The notes under the pieces: model-generated
Seen by the model: the letters and a program-made list of their open reading frames with translations, nothing else
What the model was told of the DNA's origin: nothing
Database searches by the model: none
Made by a program: the position numbers and the translations under genes
Part shown: positions 1 to 6,443 of the stretch, one piece after another
Numbering within the stretch: the first letter of the stretch is position 1
Layout: each line of letters opens with the position of its first letter
Assembly (NCBI GenBank): GCA_025464045.1
Contig: JAODBQ010000418.1
Coordinates: 1-19,072, forward strand
Length of the DNA stretch: 19,072 nucleotides
DNA from: Ilumatobacteraceae bacterium
Lineage (GTDB): Bacteria; Actinomycetota; Acidimicrobiia; Acidimicrobiales; Ilumatobacteraceae
Direction: 5' to 3'

Positions 1-453
1 GCGCACGGTGATCCGCAGCTGCGCGAATCGCCAACGGTCGGCCTCGCGGCGCATCCGGTGCTGGTACGTGCCGATCAGCACGAGGCTGTCGTCGACGATC
101 TCGAAGAAGTAGGCGAGTGTGGTCGCCTCGTCGCCGTCCAGCTCGATCCGCATGTTGGTGCTGAGGTGGCCGGTCATCGCGCGAGTGCTGCCGGGCGGTC
201 CGTCCGGGCTGGCGGTGCGCGCGTAGAAGTCGTCGATGATCGCCCGCCGCCCGCGGTACGTGCCGTCGACGGTGCGCCCGAGGCCGTCCATCTCCAGCAC
301 CGCGTCCTCGGCGAACACGTCGCCGAGCCGGTCGAGGTCACCGACGTCGAGCCGGGTGCAGTAGTCCAGCCACGTGTCGCGGATGGCCTCGCGGTCCTCG
401 AGGATCTGCAGGCGGGCCGTGATCGCCGCCAGGTCCGCCGGTACGGAGCTCAC
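1..453 (-). CDS. SnoaL-like (NTF2-fold) protein, C-terminus cut by window edge
   Basis: About 150 codons are present; the 3' end lies beyond base 1. The translation opens with a helix (LQILEDREAIRDTWLDYC) and continues with DRLGDVFAEDAVLEMDGLG, YRGRAIIDDFY and, near the edge, YQHRMRREADRWRFAQLRI. This order of helices and strands is typical of SnoaL_4-type NTF2-fold proteins, which include small dehydratases, isomerases and ring-hydroxylating dioxygenase beta-like proteins. The substrate cannot be read from sequence. The GTG start at 453-451 overlaps the TGA stop (452-450) of the upstream gene as GTGA, so translation is probably coupled to that epoxide-hydrolase-like gene, which has the same fold. 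Family fold is a good call; a catalytic role is only possible. Confidence 0.75.
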   Translation of the reverse strand, partial: MSSVPADLAAITARLQILEDREAIRDTWLDYCTRLDVGDLDRLGDVFAEDAVLEMDGLGRTVDGTYRGRRAIIDDFYARTASPDGPPGSTRAMTGHLSTNMRIELDGDEATTLAYFFEIVDDSLVLIGTYQHRMRREADRWRFAQLRITVR

Positions 454-860
454 GATGTCGGGGGCAGCGCGGCCATCTGGTCCTGGAAGGTGGCGAAGTC
501 GAAGAAGTCGCGCCACAGCGCGATCCGACCGTCCGCACCGACCTCGAACACACCGGCCACGGGCAGCGCGATCCAGGCGCTGCCGATGCGGAACCGGTCC
601 GTCCGTTCGTTCATCACGACGTTGCCCGTGGACGTCTGGCGATGGGTCTCGAACTCCACCTCGTCGACGCCGTTCATCATCGCCCCGAGGAAGCCGATCA
701 GGGCGTCGCGCCCGATGTTCTTGCCGATCGGCACGTTGTCGTACTCGACGTCCTCGGCGACGAGCTCCCCGGCGCCGCGGTAGTCGCCGGTGACGACCCG
801 GTGGATGAACTCGTTGACGGTTGCCTCGGCGTCGCTGTTGTTGATGTTGTTGGTGTCGAT
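450..860 (-). CDS. Limonene-1,2-epoxide hydrolase-like protein, non-canonical start
   Basis: A 136-residue NTF2-fold protein if started at the ATC at 860. All five catalytic-type residues known from limonene-1,2-epoxide hydrolase are visible: Tyr40 and Asn42 (VEYDNVPIG), Arg86 and Asp88 (NERTDRF) and Asp118 (LWRDFFD). In that family Asp-Arg-Asp activates water and Tyr/Asn help to position it for epoxide opening. The only in-frame GTG (732 region, V43) would delete the Tyr/Asn pair and about 40 residues of conserved N-terminus. Upstream the frame stays open to the etfA stop codon with no ATG, GTG or TTG; only ATC (863, 860), ATT and CTG are available. The 5' boundary is therefore uncertain. 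The natural substrate is unknown, and it may be a steroid/terpenoid epoxide or something else. Its stop overlaps the start of the next gene. Confidence 0.72.
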   Translation of the reverse strand: MDTNNINNSDAEATVNEFIHRVVTGDYRGAGELVAEDVEYDNVPIGKNIGRDALIGFLGAMMNGVDEVEFETHRQTSTGNVVMNERTDRFRIGSAWIALPVAGVFEVGADGRIALWRDFFDFATFQDQMAALPPTS

Positions 861-944
861 GATGCCGAGTCTTGCCGCGCCAACGGACCGAGGCGCCAGC
901 GGAACGACGGCGCAGCGTTCAATCGGCGAGTGCTCGTCAGGGGA

Positions 945-1898
945 TCAGCGTCCCTGCAGCGCCTCGATCAGCTTCGGCACGATCTTCTGCGCGTCGCCGA
1001 CGATGCCGAGGTCGGCGATGCCGAAGATCGGGGCTTCCTTGTCCTTGTTGATCGCGATGATCGTCTTGGAGCCCTTCATCCCGACCATGTGCTGCGTGGC
1101 ACCGGAGATCCCGACCGCCAGGTAGACGTCCGGCTTGACGACCTTGCCGGTCTGGCCGACCTGGTAGCTGTACGGCACCCAGCCGGCGTCGACGATCGCA
1201 CGCGATGCGCCAGGCGCACCCTTGAGGAGCTTCGCCAACGTCTCGATGGTCGAGTAGTTGCCGGCCTCACCGAGGCCGCGGCCACCGGACACGACGACCG
1301 CCGCCTCGTCCAGCTTCGGACCGGTGTGCTCCTCGACGTGGACGGCTTCGACCTTCGCGCCACCGGTTGCGCCGAGCTCGCCGACGGGAGCGGCGACGAC
1401 CTCGGCCGCGCCACCGCCGGCCGCCTCGACCGGGAAGCTCTTGGGCCGGAACGCGGCGAGGTACGGGCCGTCGCCGTTGAACGACGAGGTGACGAGCACG
1501 TTGCCGCCGAACACCGGCGTGGTGACCTTCACCGTCGAGCCGTCCACGGCGATGTCGACGTTGTTGGTGAGCACCGTCTTGTCGAGCTTGACCGACAAGC
1601 GCGCCATCACGTCGCGACCTTCGTAGCTCTGCGGGAACAGGATCAGGTCCGGCGAGTCGCCGCCGTCGATGATCGCCTTGATCGCCGTCGACGCGGCGAC
1701 GCCGGGCAGGTGCCCGCCGAGATCGCCCGTGGCGTAGACCTTGGAGGCGCCGAACTCGCCGAGCGTCGTGGCGATGCCGGAGGCATCCCCCGCGAGGAAC
1801 GCGGTGACGTCGCCGAGCGATCGTGCCTTGGTGAGCAGCTCCAGCGTCGCCGACGTGGGCGCGCCCTCTGCCTGCTGTGCGTAGACCCAGACCTTCAT
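945..1898 (-). CDS. etfA: Electron transfer flavoprotein subunit alpha
   Basis: A 317-residue FAD-binding subunit of the EtfAB heterodimer, a soluble carrier that takes electrons from acyl-CoA and other dehydrogenases and passes them to the membrane quinone pool. The N-terminal half (about 1-190) is the Rossmann-like ETF domain. The C-terminal FAD domain shows SGGRGLG (204-210), the GQTGKVVKPDVYLAVGISG run beginning at 248, and NKDKEAPIFGIADLGIVGD (284-302), all hallmark EtfA segments. Length is normal for the family. The ATG lies one base after the etfB stop (TGA-G-ATG), so the two are co-translated in the usual etfB-etfA order. This is a catabolic-type EtfA; no bifurcation-specific partner is nearby. 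Confidence 0.97.
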   Translation of the reverse strand: MKVWVYAQQAEGAPTSATLELLTKARSLGDVTAFLAGDASGIATTLGEFGASKVYATGDLGGHLPGVAASTAIKAIIDGGDSPDLILFPQSYEGRDVMARLSVKLDKTVLTNNVDIAVDGSTVKVTTPVFGGNVLVTSSFNGDGPYLAAFRPKSFPVEAAGGGAAEVVAAPVGELGATGGAKVEAVHVEEHTGPKLDEAAVVVSGGRGLGEAGNYSTIETLAKLLKGAPGASRAIVDAGWVPYSYQVGQTGKVVKPDVYLAVGISGATQHMVGMKGSKTIIAINKDKEAPIFGIADLGIVGDAQKIVPKLIEALQGR

Positions 1899-1899
1899 C

Positions 1900-2676
1900 T
1901 CAGATCACCTTCTTGCTCTCGAGGAACGCCACGATCTTGGCGTAGCCCTCTCCGTCGTCTTCCACGATCTCGCCGGCCTGGCGTGCTGCGGCCTGACCGA
2001 TCTCGACGATCTCCTGACCGGCACCGGCCCAACCGACGGGGCTCACCCCGAGGTCGGCGGCGGTGACCGTGTCGACCGGCTTCGACTTCGCGGCCATGAT
2101 CCCCTTGAAGCTCGGGTAGCGGGGCTCGACGACGCCGGCCGTGACGCTGACGAGCGCCGGCAACGTGCAGGTGACCTCGTCGAACCCGGCCTCGGTCTGG
2201 CGGTTGACCTTGAGCGTGGTGCCGTCGACGTCGACGCTCTTCGCGAACGTGATCGAGGGCAGCCCGAGCACCTCGGCGAGCTGCTCGGGGACGGTGCCGG
2301 TGTAGCCGTCGCTCGACTCCGTGGCGGCGATGATCAGGTCCGCGCCGCCCAGCTTCTGGACCGCCGCGGCGAGGATCTTCGCGGTGGTCAACGCATCGGT
2401 GCCCTGCAGCGCCGGATCGCTGACGAGGACACCGCGAGCGGCCCCCATCGCGAGCGCCGTGCGCATCCCGCTCGTCTCACCGTTGGGCGCCATCGAGACG
2501 AGGCTGACCTCGCCACCGCCCGCCTTGCCGACCAGCTGCAACGCCATCTCCACGCCGTAGCTGTCCGATTCGTCGAGGATCAGCTTGCCGTCGCGCTTCA
2601 AGGTCTTGGTGGAGGGGTCCAGCGCCCCGGGCAACGCCGGGTCCGGGATCTGCTTGACACAGACGATGACGTTCAT
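1900..2676 (-). CDS. etfB: Electron transfer flavoprotein subunit beta
   Basis: A 258-residue AMP-binding subunit of EtfAB. It begins MNVIVCVKQIPDP, the standard EtfB N-terminus, has the nucleotide loop region SSDGYTGTVPEQLAE (about 121-135), and carries the EtfB signature VEPRYPSFKGIMAAKSKP (183-200). First gene of a two-gene operon with etfA. There is no Shine-Dalgarno before the ATG, but a -10-like AACAAT lies 8 bases upstream, so the mRNA may be leaderless. The divergent neighbour is a lipid kinase, with no obvious functional link. Confidence 0.97.
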   Translation of the reverse strand: MNVIVCVKQIPDPALPGALDPSTKTLKRDGKLILDESDSYGVEMALQLVGKAGGGEVSLVSMAPNGETSGMRTALAMGAARGVLVSDPALQGTDALTTAKILAAAVQKLGGADLIIAATESSDGYTGTVPEQLAEVLGLPSITFAKSVDVDGTTLKVNRQTEAGFDEVTCTLPALVSVTAGVVEPRYPSFKGIMAAKSKPVDTVTAADLGVSPVGWAGAGQEIVEIGQAAARQAGEIVEDDGEGYAKIVAFLESKKVI

Positions 2677-2684
2677 GGGTCGCC

Positions 2685-2715
2685 ATTGTTACCCGTCGGT
2701 CAGTGATCGACCCAA
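2685..2715 (-). promoter_or_regulatory. Probable etfBA promoter
   Basis: Read on the minus strand, TTGGGT (2715-2710) lies 18-19 bases before TAACAAT (2691-2685), whose end is 8 bases from the etfB ATG. Transcription would start at or just before the start codon. The -10 is acceptable, the -35 is weak. Confidence 0.35.
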
Positions 2716-2750
2716 CCCGCATGCACGACGGCCGCGACGGACCGTGCGGC

Positions 2751-2756
2751 TACCGT
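2751..2756 (+). promoter_or_regulatory. Leaderless-type -10 for the lipid kinase gene
   Basis: TACCGT fits TANNNT and ends 7 bases before the GTG start at 2764. No Shine-Dalgarno is present and no clear -35 is seen. This supports GTG 2764 as the start. Confidence 0.35.
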
Positions 2757-2763
2757 CGAGCGG

Positions 2764-3699
2764 GTGCGGATCCTGCTCGTGGTGAACGCCTTCGCCTCCT
2801 CGGTGACCGCCCGCAACACCGTCGTCGTCCATCGCGTCCTGAGCAGCGGGCACGACCACCACGGACACGACGTGGAGATCGTCGAGACCAACCGACGCGG
2901 TCATGCGACGCGCTTCGCCCAGGACGCGGCGCGGCGCGGCGTGGACGTCGTCATCGGCTTCGGCGGCGACGGCACGCTCAACGAGGTGGCCACTGGAGTC
3001 GCCGGCACGGGTGCCGCGATCGGGGTGCTCCCGGGCGGCTCGACGAACGTCTTCGCCCGCACGATCGGCATGCCCAACGACCCGATCGTCGCCGCCGCGC
3101 ACCTCGCCGCCGGGCTCGCCGCGGAAGACGTCCGCCCGATCGGGCTCGGCCACGTCAACGGTCGCTACTTCTGCTTCCACACCGGTGTCGGCTACGACGC
3201 GGCCGTCGTGCGCCAGGTCGAGCGGAGCGCGGCGTTCAAGCGGTGGGTCGGTCATCCGCTGTTCATCTACGCCGCGGTGCAGACGTGGGCCAGGGGCTAC
3301 GACCGCAAGCATCCGCACTTCGCGATCCACAGCCCGGGCGCGGCCGAGGTGCCCGACGGCTACTTCACGATCGTGCTCAACACCAACCCGTACACGTTCC
3401 TCGGCAACCGCCCGCTCGACCTCAGCCCGGCCGCCACGCTCGAACGCGGACTCGTGGCCGTGACGTTCCGCACGATGCGGCTCACCGCGATCCTGCGGTC
3501 GCTCGGCGGCGCGCTCCGCGGCGGCGGGGTGCAGCCCAGTGAGCACCTCGACCTGCGCACCGACCTGTCGAGCCTGACGATCTCGAGTGCGATGCCGTTC
3601 CCGTATCAGCTCGACGGCGACTACCTCGGCGAGACGCAGCGGCTCGAGTTCGAGCACCGACCCGACGCCGTCAGCCTGGTGCACCCGCACGCACCGTGA
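2764..3699 (+). CDS. Diacylglycerol kinase family lipid kinase
   Basis: A 311-residue member of the DAGK catalytic-domain family (DgkB/YegS/LCB5 type), which phosphorylates diacylglycerol or a related lipid alcohol with ATP at the membrane face. Visible motifs are the N-terminal strand MRILLVVNAFAS, the ATP-binding GGDGTLNE (67-74), PGGSTNVFAR (90-99), GVGYDA (141-146) and the C-terminal LDGDYLGE (283-290), which usually provides the catalytic acid. The length is usual. The GTG start has a -10-like hexamer 7 bases upstream and no Shine-Dalgarno. It is divergent from etfB, and its last 29 bases overlap the 3' end of the opposite-strand glycerophosphodiester phosphodiesterase, also a lipid-metabolism enzyme. 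The exact lipid substrate cannot be told. Confidence 0.93.
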   Translation: MRILLVVNAFASSVTARNTVVVHRVLSSGHDHHGHDVEIVETNRRGHATRFAQDAARRGVDVVIGFGGDGTLNEVATGVAGTGAAIGVLPGGSTNVFARTIGMPNDPIVAAAHLAAGLAAEDVRPIGLGHVNGRYFCFHTGVGYDAAVVRQVERSAAFKRWVGHPLFIYAAVQTWARGYDRKHPHFAIHSPGAAEVPDGYFTIVLNTNPYTFLGNRPLDLSPAATLERGLVAVTFRTMRLTAILRSLGGALRGGGVQPSEHLDLRTDLSSLTISSAMPFPYQLDGDYLGETQRLEFEHRPDAVSLVHPHAP

Positions 3700-4357
3700 G
3701 CGCCACGTCGGGGACGTTGGTGCAGATCCCGTCGATGCCCCACCCGATCAGCTCGGCCATCCGCGGCGGATCGTCGCACGTCCACGTGTTGACCTCGAGA
3801 CCGCGACGACCGCACTCCTCGACGACGTCGCGCGTCAGCGTCCCGACCCATGGGTGCAGCGCCGAGTGACCGCGCTCGACCAACGATGACGCGGTGCCCT
3901 CGGGGACGTTCGTCGTCAGCCACGCCGTGCGGATCTGCGGCGCGAGGCGGCGACAGCGGTCGACGGTCTCGATGCGGAAGCAGGAGATCAGCCAGCGCGC
4001 GTCCTGGTCGCGGTTCAACAGGTGGGCGATCGTCTCGTCGGCGATCGAATCGCTGGGATCGAAGTCGGCGTCGTCGGGGTCGTTCTTGATCTCGACGTTC
4101 ACCCACATCCCCGCGCACGCATCCAACGCGGCGCTGAACGTGGGTACGTGTTCGGGCAGATCGGCGGACTCCAGGGCAACGATCACGCGGCCATCGGCGA
4201 GGTGGTCGTCGTGGTGCACGACCAGCACACCGTCGACCGTGCGACGCACATCGAGCTCCACCGCGTCGGCCCCCATTTCGAAGGCTCGACGAAAAGCCTC
4301 GACCGTATTTTCGCGTTCAGCACGTGACGCCCCGCGGTGAGCGATGACGTGAACCAT
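3671..4357 (-). CDS. Glycerophosphodiester phosphodiesterase
   Basis: A 228-residue GDPD-family TIM barrel that cleaves glycerophosphodiesters to glycerol-3-phosphate and an alcohol. Catalytic and metal motifs are HRG (7-9), ENT (16-18), ELD (34-36) and HHD (48-50), followed by VEIK, and near the C-terminus VNTWTCDDPPRM and GIDGICTNVPD. There is no signal peptide, so it should be cytosolic (UgpQ-like). ATG 4357 was chosen because MVHVIAHRG is the usual N-terminus; a TTG start 20 codons upstream would add an unsupported leader and lies on top of a promoter element. A G-rich stretch about 9 bases before the ATG may act as the ribosome site. Converges on the lipid kinase with a 29-base coding overlap. 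Confidence 0.93.
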   Translation of the reverse strand: MVHVIAHRGASRAERENTVEAFRRAFEMGADAVELDVRRTVDGVLVVHHDDHLADGRVIVALESADLPEHVPTFSAALDACAGMWVNVEIKNDPDDADFDPSDSIADETIAHLLNRDQDARWLISCFRIETVDRCRRLAPQIRTAWLTTNVPEGTASSLVERGHSALHPWVGTLTRDVVEECGRRGLEVNTWTCDDPPRMAELIGWGIDGICTNVPDVALTVRAGAPG

Positions 4358-4410
4358 TTGCAGATACCCCCCATCGCCAGGAACTATGCCGGTCTTCTGG
4401 GCCTTGCCCC

Positions 4411-4439
4411 TTGTCAACTGCCCGTTTGTTTCCTAGCGT
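4411..4439 (+). promoter_or_regulatory. whiB1 promoter (-35 TTGTCA, -10 TAGCGT)
   Basis: TTGTCA (4411-4416) and TAGCGT (4434-4439) are separated by exactly 17 bases, a good sigma-70/SigA-type arrangement. It implies a leader of roughly 95 bases before the whiB1 GTG. The complementary strand of the same -35 reads TTGACA (4417-4412) towards the phosphodiesterase gene, although no well-spaced -10 follows on that side. Confidence 0.55.
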
Positions 4440-4449
4440 GAACAAACGG
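4422..4449. repeat. 9-bp inverted repeat straddling the whiB1 -10 (operator candidate)
   Basis: CCGTTTGTT (4422-4430) and AACAAACGG (4441-4449) are perfect inverted complements separated by 10 bases. The left arm fills the -35/-10 spacer, the right arm covers the expected transcription start, and the -10 TAGCGT lies in the gap. This geometry suits a dimeric repressor or redox regulator. It could also fold as an RNA hairpin only if transcription began further upstream. Confidence 0.55.
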
Positions 4450-4530
4450 TGAACGACCCTGCTGAGTTCGGTGTGAAGCTCGGCGGCGGCCCTCACGAAG
4501 CCGACACCCACGCAGCAACACCGACCCTCC

Positions 4531-4535
4531 GGGAG
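4531..4535 (+). promoter_or_regulatory. Ribosome binding site of whiB1
   Basis: GGGAG lies 5 bases before the GTG start at 4541 and fixes that start. It contrasts with many neighbours that lack a ribosome site. Confidence 0.6.
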
Positions 4536-4540
4536 TTGAA

Positions 4541-4834
4541 GTGAGCATTCTCGCGTCCAGTCTTGCCCTGGCGAACGCAGACTATTCGTGGCGCCGCGAC
4601 GCCCTGTGTCGCGACACGGATCCAGATCTGTTCTTCCCGGTGGGCACCACGGGGCACGCGCTGGTGCAGATCGAGCGGGCGAGGCAAGTGTGCGAGGAGT
4701 GCCCGGTGAACCGTGCGTGCCTCGACTACGCGCTGGAGACCAACCAGGACTCGGGCATCTGGGGCGGCACCTCCGAGGAGGAGCGACGCGTGCTGCGTCG
4801 CCGGTACGTCGCCCACCACCGTCAGGCCGTCTGA
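4541..4834 (+). CDS. whiB1: WhiB-family [4Fe-4S] transcriptional regulator, WhiB1 type
   Basis: A 97-residue Wbl protein. The four cluster-ligand cysteines are C23, C51, C54 and C60 (ALCRD ... VCEECPVNRAC), followed by the turn GIWGG (72-76) and the basic DNA-binding tail RRVLRRRYVAHHR. WhiB1 in Mycobacterium binds the primary sigma factor SigA and responds to nitric oxide through its [4Fe-4S] cluster. The FFPVG and QDSGIWGGTSEEERR stretches look like mycobacterial WhiB1 (compared from memory). Assignment is strengthened by the adjacent, convergent pdtaS, the same neighbour as in Mycobacterium. The N-terminus is about 12 residues longer than in Mycobacterium. GTG start with GGGAG 5 bases upstream. 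Confidence 0.93.
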   Translation: MSILASSLALANADYSWRRDALCRDTDPDLFFPVGTTGHALVQIERARQVCEECPVNRACLDYALETNQDSGIWGGTSEEERRVLRRRYVAHHRQAV

Positions 4835-4864
4835 GCCGCGGCGTCGTCTCCCCGCTCGACTCGT

Positions 4865-6355
4865 TCAGACCGGGACGGTGAGCTGCACGACGGTGCCGGC
4901 TCCCTTCGGCTGATCGCCGAGACCGACGAGCTCGAAGTCCTCTGGTCGTCCTGGCCGCATCGCGATCGTCCCGTCGAGCTCGGTGGTCACGAGCGTCCGC
5001 ACGATCGACAGTCCGAGTCCGGTCGCCTTGTTCAGCTCGAACGTGGGATCGAGGCCGCGCCCGTCGTTGATCACGGTGATGTGCAGCTGACCGTCCTCGT
5101 TGCGCAGGTGCACGACGACGTTGCCTCCGCCACCGTTCTCCGGGAACCCGTGATCGACCGCGTTCTGCAGCAGTTCGGTGAGCACCACCGACAACGGGGT
5201 CGCGATCGTCGACGGCAGCCGGCCACCGTCGCCCTGCACCGTGAACCGCATCGGCCGGTCGGCCGACTGCAGGCCCTCCTCGGCGAGGCGCAGCAGCGGT
5301 CGCACGATCTCGAGGAACGCCACGTCGTCGCCGGGTTCGCGCGAGAGCGTCTCGTGCACGAGGGCGATGGTGCGGATGCGGCGCACCGACTCGGCCACCG
5401 CCGCCTTCGCCTCCTGCGACGTCAACCGGCGCCCCTGCAGTCGCAGCAGCGACGAGATCGTCTGCAGGTTGTTCTTGACGCGGTGGTGGATCTCGCGGAT
5501 CGTCGCGTCCTTCGACAGCAGCAGCCGGTCCCGCTTGCGCACCTCGGTGACGTCGCGCAGCAACAGCACCCCGCCGGTGACCGACGCGCTGCCCGGGCCG
5601 CCGGAGAGGATCGGCATGCACCGGGTCAGGAGCGTGACGTCCTCGGTCTGATCGAACTCCTCGATCACCGGCGCGAGCGTGTCGTAGGCCTTGCGCACGG
5701 GGCTGTCGTTGAACCCGAGCTCGGCGAGGCGCAGCCCGACGGCATTGGCGCTGATCCCCACCCGGTGGAGCGCGGAGACGGCGTTGGGCGAGGCGTAACG
5801 GACCCGTGCGTCCTCGTCGAGGACCATCACCCCGTCCCCGACGCGCGGGGCGGCACTGGAGTCGCCGGCAGGCCCGCCGTACGGGAACGACCCGTGGGCG
5901 ATCATCGCCGCGAACCGCTGGAAGATGCCGAGGTAGGTGCGCTCGAGCTCGCCGGACAGGCGGCCCGAGCGGCTCGTCCACTCACGGGTGAGCACGGCGA
6001 TCGGACGGCCGTCGTAGCGGATCGGGATCGCCATCATCCGCGCCGGCTCGGCGAGCGAGGAGACGGCGATCTCGCCCTCGCAGATCTCGCCCTCGTCGTA
6101 CGCGGCCTTGAGCAGCGGTCGTTCGTTGTCGGCGATCACCCCGACGTAGTCCGTCATGTAGATCGTCTGGCCGGTCGCAGGCCGCACCTGGCCGACGACG
6201 ACCCACGATCCGTTCGCCGTCGGGACGTAGAGCAACAGGTCGGCGAAGCACAGATCGGCCAGCAGGCCCCACTCGGTGATCAGCTGCTTGAGGTGACCGA
6301 CTTCGTTGCGAGACAGCGTCGTGTGCCGTCGGGTGAGCTCGCCGAACGAAGACAT
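4865..6355 (-). CDS. pdtaS: PdtaS-type cytosolic sensor histidine kinase
   Basis: A 496-residue soluble kinase with a GAF-like domain (about 1-155), a PAS domain (about 172-272) and a HisKA_2/HWE-type dimerisation plus HATPase_c module (about 282-496). The phospho-acceptor segment is REIHHRVKNNLQ (H290/H291). The N-box is ELLQNAVDH (394-402), the G boxes DGRGL (431-435) and GLGLSIV (446-452). In Mycobacterium PdtaS phosphorylates PdtaR, an RNA-binding ANTAR antiterminator; no pdtaR is in this window. ATG 6355 (MSSFGELTRRHTTLS) matches the mycobacterial N-terminus; an ORF start at 6394 would fall inside a 45-base hairpin. A -10-like CACACT ends 6 bases before the ATG. GAF residues 53 and 57, cysteines in the mycobacterial protein as I recall it, are both valine here. 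Converges with whiB1. Confidence 0.93.
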   Translation of the reverse strand: MSSFGELTRRHTTLSRNEVGHLKQLITEWGLLADLCFADLLLYVPTANGSWVVVGQVRPATGQTIYMTDYVGVIADNERPLLKAAYDEGEICEGEIAVSSLAEPARMMAIPIRYDGRPIAVLTREWTSRSGRLSGELERTYLGIFQRFAAMIAHGSFPYGGPAGDSSAAPRVGDGVMVLDEDARVRYASPNAVSALHRVGISANAVGLRLAELGFNDSPVRKAYDTLAPVIEEFDQTEDVTLLTRCMPILSGGPGSASVTGGVLLLRDVTEVRKRDRLLLSKDATIREIHHRVKNNLQTISSLLRLQGRRLTSQEAKAAVAESVRRIRTIALVHETLSREPGDDVAFLEIVRPLLRLAEEGLQSADRPMRFTVQGDGGRLPSTIATPLSVVLTELLQNAVDHGFPENGGGGNVVVHLRNEDGQLHITVINDGRGLDPTFELNKATGLGLSIVRTLVTTELDGTIAMRPGRPEDFELVGLGDQPKGAGTVVQLTVPV

Positions 6356-6370
6356 CCACCGAGTGTGCCA

Positions 6371-6415
6371 GACGGGCCCGTCGGCACGGCGCAACGCCGC
6401 GCCGACGGGCCCGTC
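6371..6415. terminator. 45-base nested palindrome/hairpin between the membrane protein gene and pdtaS
   Basis: Arms 6371-6385 and 6401-6415 are perfectly complementary over 15 bp (GACGGGCCCGTCGGC). After one mismatch (6386/6400) they continue with CGGCG/CGCCG around a CAA loop. Each arm contains its own perfect 12-bp palindrome GACGGGCCCGTC. It starts about 28 bases after the stop of the upstream minus-strand gene, as a terminator would, but no U-tract follows. It also sits immediately before the pdtaS promoter-like hexamer, so a cis-regulatory or cruciform role is possible. Confidence 0.6.
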
Positions 6416-6443
6416 ATGCGCACGGATCAGGCACCCGCCGGTG

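Noticed and set aside
58..2066. Long plus-strand open frames opposite the NTF2-fold genes and etfA
   Set aside because: They are arginine/valine/aspartate-rich shadow frames of GC-rich genes on the minus strand, with no recognisable domain.
4472..4497. TGTGA...TCACG as a CRP-type site upstream of whiB1, as in Mycobacterium
   Set aside because: The half-sites are 16 bases apart instead of about 6 and lie downstream of the predicted transcription start.
4317..5981. 554-residue minus-strand open frame across whiB1, pdtaS and the phosphodiesterase start
   Set aside because: Arginine/proline-rich composition, antisense to whiB1 and out of frame with pdtaS; three well-supported genes explain the same bases.
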